This document shows, one piece after another, positions 1 to 15,000 of a stretch of DNA of 64,000 nt. Source of the stretch: Bufo bufo (taxonomy: Eukaryota; Chordata; Amphibia; Anura; Bufonidae); contig NC_053393.1 of NCBI RefSeq assembly GCF_905171765.1, forward strand, positions 189,747,921 to 189,811,920, read 5' to 3'. The position numbers were made by a program, and so were the translations under genes. Each line of letters opens with the position of its first letter. Positions within the stretch are counted from its first letter, which is position 1. The notes beneath the pieces were generated by a model. That model worked only from the letters and a program-made list of their open reading frames with translations, was not told the origin of the DNA and ran no database searches.

Positions 1-3000
1 GGGCCTAAATTCTCAAAATCCTCTGTTCTATTGCTGGGTGATATGAACCCTCTTTTGCCGTGAATGAACCACTGCTCTGCATTGCTGACAGGGGCAAAAA
101 TCTGTCAAAATTCTCTGTTCTATTGGTGGGTGACATGAAGCCCCTTTGGCCGTGAATGAACCCCTGCTCTGCATTGCTGACAGGGGCCAAAATCTCTCAA
201 AATCCTCTGTTCTATTGCTGGGTGACATGAACCCCCTTTTGCCGTGAATAAACCCCTGCTGTGTCTGGGTGACATGGGCCTAAATCTCTCAAAATCCTCT
301 GTTCTATTGCTGGGTGACATGAAGCCCCTTTTACCTTGAATGAACCCCTGCTCTGCATTGCTGACAGGGCCCTAAATGTCTCAAAATCCTCTGTTCTATT
401 GCTTGGTGACATGAACCCCCTTTTGCCGTGAATGAACCCTGCTGTGCCTGGGTGACTGGGGCCTAAATCTCTCAAAATCCTCTGTTCTATTGCTGGGTGA
501 CATGAACCCCCTTTTGCTGTGAATGAACCCCTGCTCTGCATTGTTGACAGGTGCCTAAATCTCTCAAAATCCTCTGTTCTATTGCTGGGTGACATGTACC
601 CCCTTTTGCCGTGAATGAACCCCTGCTGTGCATTGCTGACAGGGGCCAAAAGCTCTCAAAATCCTCTGTTCTATTGCTGGGTGACATGAACCCCCTTTTG
701 CCGTTAATGAACCCCTGCTGTGTCTGGGTGACATGGGCCTAAATCTCTCAAAATCCTCTGTTCTATTGCTGGGTGACATGAAGCCCCTTTTACCGTGAAT
801 GAACCCCTGCTCTGCATTGTTGACAGGGGCCTAAATCTCTCAAAATCCTCTGTTCTATTGCTGGGTGACATGAACCTCCTTTTGCCGTGAATGAACCCCT
901 GCTCTGCATTGCTGACAGGGGCCTAAATCTCTCAAAATCCTCTGTTCTATTGCTGGGTGACATGAACCCTCTTTTGCCGTGAATGAACCCCTGCTGTGTC
1001 TGGGTGACATGGGCCTAAATCTCTCAAAATCCTCTGTTCTATTGCTGGGTGACATGAAGCCCCTTTTACCGTGAATGAACCCCTGCTCTGCATTGTTGAC
1101 AGGGGCCTAAATCTCTCAAAATCCTCTGTTCTATTGGTGGGTGACATGAACCTCCTTTTGCCGTGAATAAACCCCTGCTCTGCATTGCTGACAGGGGCCT
1201 AAATGTCTCAAAATCCTCTGTTCTATTGCTGGGTGACATGAACCCCCTTTTGCTGTGAATGAACCCCTGCTGTGCCTGGGTGACTGGGGCCTAAATCTCT
1301 CAAAATCCTCTGTTCTATTGCTGGGTGACATGAACCCCCTTTTGCCGTGAATGAACCCCTGCTCTGCATTGTTGAAAGGGGCCTAAATGTCTCAAAATCC
1401 TCTGTTCTATTGCTGGGTGACAAGATCCCCCTTTTGCCGTGAATGAAACCCTGCTGTGCCTGGGTGACAGGGGCCTAAATCTCTCAAAGTCTTCTGTTCT
1501 TTTGCTGGGTGACATGAACCCCCTCTTGCCGTGAATGAACCACTGCTCTGCATTGCTGACAGGGGCCTAAATCTCTCAAAATACTCTGTTCTATTGCTGG
1601 GTGACATGAACCCCCTTTTGCCGTGAATGAACCCCTGCTGTGCCTAGGTGACTGGGGCCTAAATCTCTCAAAAACCTCTGTTGTATTGCTGGGTGACATG
1701 AACATCATTTTGCCATGAATGAACCCCAGCTCTGCATTGCTGACAGGGGCCAAAATCTCTCAAAATCCTATGTTCTATTGCTGGGTGACATGAACCCCCT
1801 TTTGCCGTGAATAAACCCCTGCTCTGCATTGCTGACAGGGGCCTAAATCTCTCAAAATCCTCTGTTCTATTGCTGGGTGACATGATCCCCCTTTTGCCGT
1901 GAAAAAACTCATGCTGTACCTGGGTGACAAGAGCCTAAATCTCTCAAAATCCTCTGTTCAATTGCTGGGTGACAGGAACACCCTTTTTCTGTGAATGAAC
2001 CCCTGCTGTGCCTGGGTGACAGGGGCCTAAATCTCTCAAAATCCTCTGTTCTATTGCTGGGTGACATAAACCCCCTTTTGCCGTGAATGAACCCCTGCTC
2101 TGCATTGCTGACAGGGGCCTAAATCTCTCAAAATCCTTTGTTCTATTGCTGGGTGACATGAACCCCCTTTTGCCGTTAATGAACCCCTGCTGTGCCTGGG
2201 TGACAGGGGCCTAAATTTCTCAAAATCCTCTGTTCTATTGCTGGGTGACATGAACCCTCTTTTGCCGTGAATGAACCACTGCTCTGCATTGCTGACAGGG
2301 GCAAAAATCTGTCAAAATTCTCTGTTCTATTGGTGGGTGACATGAAGCCCCTTTGGCCGTGAATGAACCCCTGCTCTGCATTGCTGACAGGGGCCAAAAT
2401 CTCTCAAAATCCTCTGTTCTATTGCTGGGTGACATGAACCCCCTTTTGCCGTGAATAAACCCCTGCTGTGTCTGGGTGACATGGGCCTAAATCTCTCAAA
2501 ATCCTCTGTTCTATTGCTGGGTGACATGAAGCCCCTTTTACCTTGAATGAACCCCTGCTCTGCATTGCTGACAGGGCCCTAAATGTCTCAAAATCCTCTG
2601 TTCTATTGCTTGGTGACATGAACCCCCTTTTGCCGTGAATGAACCCTGCTGTGCCTGGGTGACTGGGGCCTAAATCTCTCAAAATCCTCTGTTCTATTGC
2701 TGGGTGACATGAACCCCCTTTTGCTGTGAATGAACCCCTGCTCTGCATTGTTGAAAGGTGCCTAAATCTCTCAAAATCCTCTGTTCTATTGCTGGGTGAC
2801 ATGTACCCCCTTTTGCCGTGAATGAACCCCTGCTGTGCATTGCTGACAGGGGCCAAAATCTCTCAAAATCCTCTGTTCTATTGCTGGGTGACATGAACCC
2901 CCTTTTGCCGTGAATGAACCCATGCTGTGTCTGGGTGACATGGGCCTAAATCTCTCAAAATCCTCTGTTCTATTGCTGGGTGACATGAAGCCCCTTTTAC

Positions 3001-6000
3001 CGTGAATGAACCCCTGCTCTGCATTGTTGACAGGGGCCTAAATCTCTCAAAATCCTCTGTTCTATTGGTGGGTTACATGAACCTCCTTTTGCCGTGAATG
3101 AACCCCTGCTCTGCATTGCTGACAGGGGCCTAAATGTTTCAAAATCCTCTGTTCTATTGCTGGGTGACATGAACCTCCTTTTGCCGTGAATGAACCCCTG
3201 CTGTGCCTGGGTGACTGGGGCCTAAATCTCTCAAAATCCTCTGTTCTATTGCTGGGTGACATGAACCCCCTTTTGCCGTGAATGAAACCCTGCTCTGCAT
3301 TGTTGAAAGGGGCCTAAATCTCTCAAAATCCTCTGTTCTATTGCTGGGTGACATGAACCCCCTTTTGCCGTGAATGAACCCCTGCTGTGCCTGGGTGACA
3401 GGGGTCTAAATCTCTCAAAATCCTCTGTTCTATTGCTGGGTGACATGAACCTCCTTTTGCCGTGAATGAACCCCTGCTCTGCATTGCTGACAGGGGCCAA
3501 AATCTCTCAAAATCCTCTGTTCTATTGCTGGGTGACATGAACCCCCTTTTGCCATGAATGAACTCCTGCTGTGCCTGGGTGACAGGGGCCTAAATCTCTC
3601 AAAATCCTCTGTTCTATTGCTGGGTGACATGAACCCCCTATTGCCGTGAATGAACCCCTGCTGTGCCTGGGTGACTGGGGCCTAAATCTCTCAAAATCCT
3701 CTGTTGTATTGCTGGGTGACATGAACATCATTTTGCCATGAATGAACCCCTGCTCTGCATTGCTGACAGGGGCCAAAATCTCTCAAAATCCTCTGTTCTA
3801 TTGCTGGGTGACATGAACCCCCTTTTGCCGTGAATAAACCCCTGCTCTGCATTGCTGACAGGGGCCTAAATCTCTCAAAATCCTCTGTTCTATTGCTGGG
3901 TGACATGATCCCCCTTTTGCCGTGAATGAACCCCTGCTGTACCTGGGTGACAGGAGCCTAAATCTCTCAAAATCCTCTGTTTTATTGCTGGGTGACATGA
4001 ACCCCCTTTTTCTGTGAATGAACCCCTGCTGTGCCTGGGTGACAGGGGCCTAAATCTCTCAAAATCCTCTGTTCTATTGCTGGGTGACATAAACCCCCTT
4101 TTGCCGTGAATGAACCCCTGCTCTGCATTGCTGACAGGGGCCTAAATCTCTCAAAATCCTTTGTTCTATTGCTGGGTGACATGAACCCCCTTTTGCCGTG
4201 AATGAACCCCTGCTGTGCCTGGGTGACAGGGCCCTAGAATTTCTCAAAATCCTTTGTTCTATTGCTGGGTGACATGAACCCTCTTTTGCCGTGAATGAAC
4301 CACTGCTCTGCATTGCTGACAAGGCCTAAATCTCTGAAAATCCTCTGTTCTATTGCTGGGTGACATGAACCCCCTTTGGCCGTGAATGAACCCCTGCTCT
4401 GCATTGCTGGCAGGGGCCAAAATCTCTCAAAATCCTCTGTTCTATTGCTGGGTGACATGAACCCCCTATTGCCGTGTATGAACCCCTGCTGTGCCTGGGT
4501 GACTGGGGCCTAAATCTCTCAAAATCCTCTGTTCTATTGCTGGGTGACATGAACCCCCTTTTGCCGTGAATGAACTCCTGCTCTGCATTGCTGACAGGGG
4601 CCTAAATCTCTCAAAATCCTCTGTTCTATTGCTGGTTGAAATGATCCCCCTTTTGCCGTGAATGAACCCCTGCTGTGCCTGGGTGACAGGGGCCTAAATC
4701 TCTCAAAATCCTCTGTTCTATTGCTGGGTGACATGAACCCCCTTTTGCCGTGAATGAACCCTTGCTATGCCTGGGTGACAGGGGCCAAAATCTCTCTAAA
4801 TCATCTGTTCCATTGCTAGGTGACATGAACCCCCTTTTGCTGTGAATAAACCCCTGCTCTGCATTGCTGACAGGGGCGTAAATCTCTCAAAATCCTCTGT
4901 TCTATTGCTGGGTGACATGAACCCCCTTTTGCCGTGAATGAACCCCTGCTGTGCCTGGGTGACTGGGGCCTAAATCTCTCAAAATCCTCTGTTCTATTGT
5001 TGATTGACATGAACCCCCTTTTGCCGTGAATGAACCCCTGCTCTGCATTGCTGACAGGGGCCAAAATCTCTCAAAATCCTCTGTTCTATTGCTGGGTGAC
5101 ATGAACCCCCTTTTGCCGTGAATAAACCCCTGCTCTGCATTGCTGACAGGGGCCTAAATCTCTCAAAATCCTCTGTTTTATTGCTGGGTGACATGAACCC
5201 CCTTTTGCCGTGAATGAACCCCTGCTGTACCTGGGTGACAGGAGCCTAAATCTCTCAAAATCCTCTGTTCTATTGCTGGGTGACATGAACCCCCTTTTGC
5301 CGTGAATGAAACCCTGCTCTGCATTGTTGAAAGGGGCCTAAATCTCTCAAAATCCTCTGTTCTATTGCTGGGTGACATGAACCCCTTTTGCCGTGAATGA
5401 GCCCCTGCTGTGCCTGGGTGACAGGGGCCTAAATCTCTCAAAATCCTCTGTTCTATTGCTGGGTGACATGAACCCCCTTTTGCCGTGAATGAACCCCTGC
5501 TGTGCCTGTGTGACTGGGGCCTAAATCTGTCAAAATCCTCTGTTCTATTGCTGGGTGACATGAACCCCCTTTTGCCGTGAATGAACCCCTGCTCTGCATT
5601 GTTGAAAGGGGCCTAAATCTCTCAAAATCCTCTGTTCTATTGCTGGGTGACATGAACCCCCTTTTGCCGTGAATGAACCCCTGCTGTGCCTGGGTGACAG
5701 GGGTCTAAATCTCTCAAAATCCTCTGTTCTATTGCTGGGTGACATGAACCTCCTTTTGCCGTGAATGAACCCCTGCTCTGCATTGCTGACAGGGGCCAAA
5801 ATCTCTCAAAATACTCTGTTCTATTGCTGGGTGACATGAACCCCCTTTTGCCATGAATGAACTCCTGCTGTGCCTGGGTGACAGGGGCCTAAATCTCTCA
5901 AAATCCTCTGTTCTATTGCTGGGTGACATGAACCCCCTATTGCCGTGAATGAACCCCTGCTGTGCCTGGGTGACTGGGGCCTAAATCTCTCAAAATCCTC

Positions 6001-9000
6001 TGTTGTATTGCTGGGTGACATGAACATCATTTTGCCATGAATGAACCCCTGCTCTGCATTGCTGACAGGGGCCAAAATCTCTCAAAATCCTCTGTTCTAT
6101 TGCTGGGTGACATGAACCCCCTTTTGCCGTGAATAAACCCCTGCTCTGCATTGCTGACAGGGGCCTAAATCTCTCAAAATCCTCTGTTCTATTGCTGGGT
6201 GACATGATCCCCCTTTTGCCGTGAATGAACCCCTGCTGTACCTGGGTGACAGGAGCCTAAATCTCTCAAAATCCTCTGTTCTATTGCTGGGTGACATGAA
6301 CCCCCTTTTTCTGTGAATGAACCCCTGCTGTGCCTGGGTGAAAGGGGCCTAAATCTCTCAAAATCCTCTGTTCTATTGCTGGGTGACATAAACCCCCTTT
6401 TGCCGTGAATGAACCCCTGCTCTGCATTGCTGACAGGGGCCTAAATCTCTCAAAATCCTTTGTTCTATTGCTGGGTGACATGAACCCCCTTTTGCCGTGA
6501 ATGAACCCCTGCTGTGCCTGGGTGACAGGGCCCTAGAATTTCTCAAAATCCTTTGTTCTATTGCTGGGTGACATGAACCCTCTTTTGCCGTGAATGAACC
6601 ACTGCTCTGCATTGCTGACAAGGCCTAAATCTCTGAAAATCCTCTGTTCTATTGCTGGGTGACATGAACCCCCTTTGGCCGTGAATGAACCCCTGCTCTG
6701 CATTGCTGGCAGGGGCCAAAATCTCTCAAAATCCTCTGTTCTATTGCTGGGTGACATGAACCCCCTATTGCCGTGTATGAACCCCTGCTGTGCCTGGGTG
6801 ACAGGGGCCTAAATCTCTCAAAATCCTCTGTTCTATTGCTGGGTGACATGAACCCCCTTTTGCCGTGAATGAACTCCTGCTCTGTATTGCTGACAGGGGC
6901 CTAAATCTCTCAAAATCCTCTGTTCTATTGCTGGTTGAAATGATCCCCCTTTTGCCGTGAATGAACCCCTGCTGTGCCTGGGTGACAGGGGCCTAAATCT
7001 CTCAAAATCGTCTGTTCTATTGCTGGGTGACATGAACCCCCTTTTGCCGTGAATGAACCCTTGCTATGCCTGGGTGACAGGGGCCAAAATCTCTCTAAAT
7101 CATCTGTTCCATTGCTAGGTGACATGAACCCCCTTTTGCTGTGAATAAACCCCTGCTCTGCATTGCTGACAGGGGCCTAAATCTCTCAAAATCCTCTGTT
7201 CTATTGCTGGGTGACATGAACCCCCTTTTGCCGTGAATGAACCCCTGCTGTGCCTGGGTGACTGGGGCCTAAATCTCTCAAAATCCTCTGTTCTATTGTT
7301 GATTGACATGAACCCCCTTTTGCCGTGAATGAACCTCTGATCTGCATTGCTGACAGGGGCCAAAATCTCTCAAAATCCTCTGTTCTATTGCTGGGTGACA
7401 TGAACCCCCTTTTGCCGTGAATAAACCCCTGCTCTGCATTGCTGACAGGGGCCTAAATCTCTCAAAATCCTCTGTTCTATTGCTGGGTGACATGATCCCC
7501 CTTTTGCCGTGAATGAACCCCTGCTGTACCTGGGTGACAGGAGCCTAAATCTCTCAAAATCCTCTGTTCTATTGCTGGGTGACATGAACCCCCTTTTGCC
7601 GTGAATGAAACCCTGCTCTGCATTGTTGAAAGGGGCCTAAATCTCTCAAAATCCTCTGTTCTATTGCTGGGTGACATGAACCCCTTTTGCCGTGAATGAG
7701 CCCCTGCTGTGCCTGGGTGACAGGGGCCTAAATCTCTCAAAATCCTCTGTTCTATTGCTGGGTGACATGAACCCCCTTTTGCCGTGAATGAACCCCTGCT
7801 GTGCCTGTGTGACTGGGGCCTAAATCTGTCAAAATCCTCTGTTCTATTGCTGGGTGACATGAACCCCCTTTTGCCGTGAATGAACCCCTGCTCTGCATTG
7901 TTGAAAGGGGCCTAAATCTCTCAAAATCCTCTGTTCTATTGCTGGGTGACATGAACCCCCTTTTGCCGTGAATGAACCCCTGCTGTGCCTGGGTGACAGG
8001 GGTCTAAATCTCTCAAAATCCTCTGTTCTATTGCTGGGTGACATGAACCTCCTTTTGCCGCGAATGAACCCCTGCTCTGCATTGCTGACAGGGGCCAAAA
8101 TCTCTCAAAATCCTCTGTTCTATTGCTGGGTGACATGAACCCCCTTTTGCCATGAATGAACTCCTGCTGTGCCTGGGTGACAGGGGCCTAAATCTCTCAA
8201 AATCCTCTGTTCTATTGCTGGGTGACATGAACCCCCTATTGCCGTGAATGAACCCCTGCTGTGCCTGGGTGACAGGGGCCTAAATCTCTCAAAATCCTCT
8301 GTTGTATTGCTGGGTGACATGAACATCATTTTGCCATGAATGAACCCCTGCTCTGCATTGCTGACAGGGGCCAAAATCTCTCAAAATCCTCTGTTCTATT
8401 GCTGGGTGACATGAACCCCCTTTTGCCGTGAATAAACCCCTGCTCTGCATTGCCGACAGGGGCCTAAATCTCTCAAAATCCTCTGTTCTATTGCTGGGTG
8501 ACATGATCCCCCTTTTGCCGTGAATGAACCCCTGCTGTACCTGCGTGACAGGAGCCTAAATCTCTCAAAATCCTCTGTTCTATTGCTGGGTGACATGAAC
8601 CCCCTTTTTCTGTGAATGAACCCCTGCTGTGCCTGGGTGACAGGGGCCTAAATCTCTCAAAATCCTCTGTTCTATTGCTGGGTGACATAAACCCCCTTTT
8701 GCCGTGAATGAACCCCTGCTCTGCATTGCTGACAGGGGCCTAAATCTCTCAAAATCCTTTGTTCTATTGCTGGGTGACATGAACCCCCTTTTGCCGTGAA
8801 TGAACCCCTGCTGTGCCTGGGTGACAGGGCCCTAGAATTTCTCAAAATCCTTTGTTCTATTGCTGGGTGACATGAACCCTCTTTTGCCGTGAATGAACCA
8901 CTGCTCTGCATTGCTGACAAGGCCTAAATCTCTGAAAATCCTCTGTTCTATTGCTGGGTGACATGAACCCCCTTTGGCCGTGAATGAACCCCTGCTCTGC

Positions 9001-12000
9001 ATTGCTGGCAGGGGCCAAAATCTCTCAAAATCCTCTGTTCTATTGCTGGGTGACATGAACCCCCTATTGCCGTGTATGAACCCCTGCTGTGCCTGGGTGA
9101 CTGGGGCCTAAATCTCTCAAAATCCTCTGTTCTATTGCTGGGTGACATGAACCCCCTTTTGCCGTGAATGAACTCCTGCTCTGTATTGCTGACAGGGGCC
9201 TAAATCTCTCAAAATCCTCTGTTCTATTGCTGGTTGAAATGATCCCCCTTTTGCCGTGAATGAACCCCTGCTGTGCCTGGGTGACAGGGGCCTAAATCTC
9301 TCAAAATCCTCTGTTCTATTGCTGGGTGACATGAACCCCCTTTTGCCGTGAATGAACCCTTGCTATGCCTGGGTGACAGGGGCCAAAATCTCTCTAAATC
9401 ATCTGTTCCATTGCTAGGTGACATGAACCCCCTTTTGCTGTGAATAAACCCCTGCTCTGCATTGCTGACAGGGGCGTAAATCTCTCAAAATCCTCTGTTC
9501 TATTGCTGGGTGACATGAACCCCCTTTTGCCGTGAATGAACCCCTGCTGTGCCTGGGTGACTGGGGCCTAAATCTCTCAAAATCCTCTGTTCTATTGTTG
9601 ATTGACATGAACCCCCTTTTGCCGTGAATGAACCCCTGCTCTGCATTGCTGACAGGGGCCAAAATCTCTCAAAATCCTCTGTTCTATTGCTGGGTGACAT
9701 GAACCCCCTTTTGCCGTGAATAAACCCCTGCTCTGCATTGCTGACAGGGGCCTAAATCTCTCAAAATCCTCTGTTCTATTGCTGGGTGACATGATCCCCC
9801 TTTTGCCGTGAATGAACCCCTGCTGTACCTGGGTGACAGGAGCCTAAATCTCTCAAAATCCTCTGTTCTATTGCTGGGTGACATGAACCCCCTTTTGCCG
9901 TGAATGAAACCCTGCTCTGCATTGTTGAAAGGGGCCTAAATCTCTCAAAATCCTCTGTTCTATTGCTGGGTGACATGAACCCCTTTTGCCGTGAATGAGC
10001 CCCTGCTGTGCCTGGGTGACAGGGGCCTAAATCTCTCAAAATCCTCTGTTCTATTGCTGGGTGACATGAACCCCCTTTTGCCGTGAATGAACCCCTGCTG
10101 TGCCTGTGTGACTGGGGCCTAAATCTGTCAAAATCCTCTGTTCTATTGCTGGGTGACATGAACCCCCTTTTGCCGTGAATGAACCCCTGCTCTGCATTGT
10201 TGAAAGGGGCCTAAATCTCTCAAAATCCTCTGTTCTATTGCTGGGTGACATGAACCCCCTTTTGCTGTGAATGAACCCCTGCTGTGCCTGGGTGACAGGG
10301 GTCTAAATCTCTCAAAATCCTCTGTTCTATTGCTGGGTGACATGAACCTCCTTTTGCCGTGAATGAACCCCTGCTCTGCATTGCTGACAGGGGCCAAAAT
10401 CTCTCAAAATACTCTGTTCTATTGCTGGGTGACATGAACCCCCTTTTGCCATGAATGAACTCCTGCTGTGCCTGGGTGACAGGGGCCTAAATCTCTCAAA
10501 ATCCTCTGTTCTATTGCTGGGTGACATGAACCCCCTATTGCCGTGAATGAACCCCTGCTGTGCCTGAGTGACTGGGGCATAAATCGATCAAAATCCTCTG
10601 TTGTATTGCTGGGTGACATGAACATCATTTTGCCATGAATGAACCCCTGCTCTGCATTGCTGACAGGGGCCAAAATCTCTCAAAATCCTCTGTTCTATTG
10701 CTGGGTGACATGAACCCCCTTTTGCCGTGAATAAACCCTGCTCTGCATTGCTGACAGGGGCCTAAATCTCTCAAAATCCTCTGTTCTATTGCTGGGTGAC
10801 ATGATCCCCCTTTTGCCGTGAATGAACCCCTGCTGTACCTGGTGACAGGAGCCTAAATCTCTCAAAATCCTCTGTTCTATTGCTGGGTGACATGAACCCC
10901 CTTTTTCTGTGAATGAACCCCTGCTGTGCCTGGGTGAAAGGGGCCTAAATCTCTCAAAATCCTCTGTTCTATTGCTGGGTGACATAAACCCCCTTTTGCC
11001 GTGAATGAACCCCTGCTCTGCATTGCTGACAGGGGCCTAAATCTCTCAAAATCCTTTGTTCTATTGCTGGGTGACATGAACCCCCTTTTGCCGTGAATGA
11101 ACCCCTGCTGTGCCTGGGTGACAGGGCCCTAGAATTTCTCAAAATCCTTTGTTCTATTGCTGGGTGACATGAACCCTCTTTTGCCGTGAATGAACCACTG
11201 CTCTGCATTGCTGACAAGGCCTAAATCTCTGAAAATCCTCTGTTCTATTGCTGGGTGACATGAACCCCCTTTGGCCGTGAATGAACCCCTGCTCTGCATT
11301 GCTGGCAGGGGCCAAAATCTCTCAAAATCCTCTGTTCTATTGCTGGGTGACATGAACCCCCTATTGCCGTGTATGAACCCCTGCTGTGCCTGGGTGACTG
11401 GGGCCTAAATCTCTCAAAATCCTCTGTTCTATTGCTGGGTGACATGAACCCCCTTTTGCCGTGAATGAACTCCTGCTCTGTATTGCTGACAGGGGCCTAA
11501 ATCTCTCAAAATCCTCTGTTCTATTGCTGGTTGAAATGATCCCCCTTTTGCCGTGAATGAACCCCTGCTGTGCCTGGGTGACAGGGGCCTAAATCTCTCA
11601 AAATCCTCTGTTCTATTGCTGGGTGACATGAACCCCCTTTTGCCGTGAATGAACCCTTGCTATGCCTGGGTGACAGGGGCCAAAATCTCTCTAAATCATC
11701 TGTTCCATTGCTAGGTGACATGAACCCCCTTTTGCTGTGAATAAACCCCTGCTCTGCATTGCTGACAGGGGCCTAAATCTCTCAAAATCCTCTGTTCTAT
11801 TGCTGGGTGACATGAACCCCCTTTTGCCGTGAATGAACCCCTGCTGTGCCTGGGTGACTGGGGCCTAAATCTCTCAAAATCCTCTGTTCTATTGTTGATT
11901 GACATGAACCCCCTTTTGCCGTGAATGAACCTCTGATCTGCATTGCTGACAGGGGCCAAAATCTCTCAAAATCCTCTGTTCTATTGCTGGGTGACATGAA

Positions 12001-15000
12001 CCCCCTTTTGCCGTGAATAAACCCCTGCTCTGCATTGCTGACAGGGGCCTAAATCTCTCAAAATCCTCTGTTCTATTGCTGGGTGACATGATCCCCCTTT
12101 TGCCGTGAATGAACCCCTGCTGTACCTGGGTGACAGGAGCCTAAATCTCTCAAAATCCTCTGTTCTATTGCTGGGTGACATGAACCCCCTTTTGCCGTGA
12201 ATGAAACCCTGCTCTGCATTGTTGAAAGGGGCCTAAATCTCTCAAAATCCTCTGTTCTATTGCTGGGTGACATGAACCCCTTTTGCCGTGAATGAGCCCC
12301 TGCTGTGCCTGGGTGACAGGGGCCTAAATCTCTCAAAATCCTCTGTTCTATTGCTGGGTGACATGAACCCCCTTTTGCCGTGAATGAACCCCTGCTGTGC
12401 CTGTGTGACTGGGGCCTAAATCTGTCAAAATCCTCTGTTCTATTGCTGGGTGACATGAACCCCCTTTTGCCGTGAATGAACCCCTGCTCTGCATTGTTGA
12501 AAGGGGCCTAAATCTCTCAAAATCCTCTGTTCTATTGCTGGGTGACATGAACCCCCTTTTGCCGTGAATGAACCCCTGCTGTGCCTGGGTGACAGGGGTC
12601 TGAATCTCTCAAAATCCTCTGTTCTATTGCTGGGTGACATGAACCTCCTTTTGCCGTGAATGAACCCCTGCTCTGCATTGCTGACAGGGGCCAAAATCTC
12701 TCAAAATCCTCTGTTCTATTGCTGGGTGACATGAACCCCCTTTTGCCATGAATGAACTCCTGCTGTGCCTGGGTGACAGGGGCCTAAATCTCTCAAAATC
12801 CTCTGTTCTATTGCTGGGTGACATGAACCCCCTATTGCCGTGAATGAACCCCTGCTGTGCCTGGGTGACAGGGGCCTAAATCTCTCAAAATCCTCTGTTG
12901 TATTGCTGGGTGACATGAACATCATTTTGCCATGAATGAACCCCTGCTCTGCATTGCTGACAGGGGCCAAAATCTTTCAAAATCCTCTGTTCTATTGCTG
13001 GGTGACATGAACCCCCTTTTGCCGTGAATAAACCCCTGCTCTGCATTGCCGACAGGGGCCTAAATCTCTCAAAATCCTCTGTTCTATTGCTGGGTGACAT
13101 GATCCCCCTTTTGCCGTGAATGAACCCCTGCTGTACCTGCGTGACAGGAGCCTAAATCTCTCAAAATCCTCTGTTCTATTGCTGGGTGACATGAACCCCC
13201 TTTTTCTGTGAATGAACCCCTGCTGTGCCTGGGTGACAGGGGCCTAAATCTCTCAAAATCCTCTGTTCTATTGCTGGGTGACATAAACCCCCTTTTGCCG
13301 TGAATGAACCCCTGCTCTGCATTGCTGACAGGGGCCTAAATCTCTCAAAATCCTTTGTTCTATTGCTGGGTGACATGAACCCCCTTTTGCCGTGAATGAA
13401 CCCCTGCTGTGCCTGGGTGACAGGGCCCTAGAATTTCTCAAAATCCTTTGTTCTATTGCTGGGTGACATGAACCCTCTTTTGCCGTGAATGAACCACTGC
13501 TCTGCATTGCTGACAAGGCCTAAATCTCTGAAAATCCTCTGTTCTATTGCTGGGTGACATGAACCCCCTTTGGCCGTGAATGAACCCCTGCTCTGCATTG
13601 CTGGCAGGGGCCAAAATCTCTCAAAATCCTCTGTTCTATTGCTGGGTGACATGAACCCCCTATTGCCGTGTATGAACCCCTGCTGTGCCTGGGTGACTGG
13701 GGCCTAAATCTCTCAAAATCCTCTGTTCTATTGCTGGGTGACATGAACCCCCTTTTGCCGTGAATGAACTCCTGCTCTGTATTGCTGACAGGGGCCTAAA
13801 TCTCTCAAAATCCTCTGTTCTATTGCTGGTTGAAATGATCCCCCTTTTGCCGTGAATGAACCCCTGCTGTGCCTGGGTGACAGGGGCCTAAATCTCTCAA
13901 AATCCTCTGTTCTATTGCTGGGTGACATGAACCCCCTTTTGCCGTGAATGAACCCTTGCTATGCCTGGGTGACAGGGGCCAAAATCTCTCTAAATCATCT
14001 GTTCCATTGCTAGGTGACATGAACCCCCTTTTGCTGTGAATAAACCCCTGCTCTGCATTGCTGACAGGGGCGTAAATCTCTCAAAATCCTCTGTTCTATT
14101 GCTGGGTGACATGAACCCCCTTTTGCCGTGAATGAACCCCTGCTGTGCCTGGGTGACTGGGGCCTAAATCTCTCAAAATCCTCTGTTCTATTGTTGATTG
14201 ACATGAACCCCCTTTTGCCGTGAATGAACCCCTGCTCTGCATTGCTGACAGGGGCCAAAATCTCTCAAAATCCTCTGTTCTATTGCTGGGTGACATGAAC
14301 CCCCTTTTGCCGTGAATAAACCCCTGCTCTGCATTGCTGACAGGGGCCTAAATCTCTCAAAATCCTCTGTTCTATTGCTGGGTGACATGATCCCCCTTTT
14401 GCCGTGAATGAACCCCTGCTGTACCTGGGTGACAGGAGCCTAAATCTCTCAAAATCCTCTGTTCTATTGCTGGGTGACATGAACCCCCTTTTTCTGTGAA
14501 TGAACCCCTGCTCTTCCTGGGTGACAGGGGCCTAAATCTCTCAAAATCCTCTGTTCTATTGCTGGGTGACATAAACCCCCTTTTGCCGTGAATGAACCCC
14601 TGCTCTGCATTGCTGACAGGGGCCTAAATCTCTCAAAATCCTCTGTTCTATTGCTGGGTGACATGAAGCCCCTATTGCCGTGTATGAACCCCTGCTGTGC
14701 CTGGGTGACTGGGGCCTAAATCTCTCAAAATCCTCTGTTGTATTGCTGGGTGAAATGAACCCCCTTTTGCATTGAATGAACCCCTGCTCTGCATTGCTGA
14801 CAAGGGCCAAAATCTCTCAAAATCCTCTGTTCTATTGCTGGGTGACATGAACCCCCTTTTGCCGTGAATGAACTCCTGCTCTGTATTGCTGACAGTGGCC
14901 TAAATCTCTCAAAATCCTCTGTTCTATTGCTGGTTGAAATGATCCCCCTTTTGCCGTGAATGAACCCCTGCTGTGCCTGGGTGACAGGGGCCTAAATCTC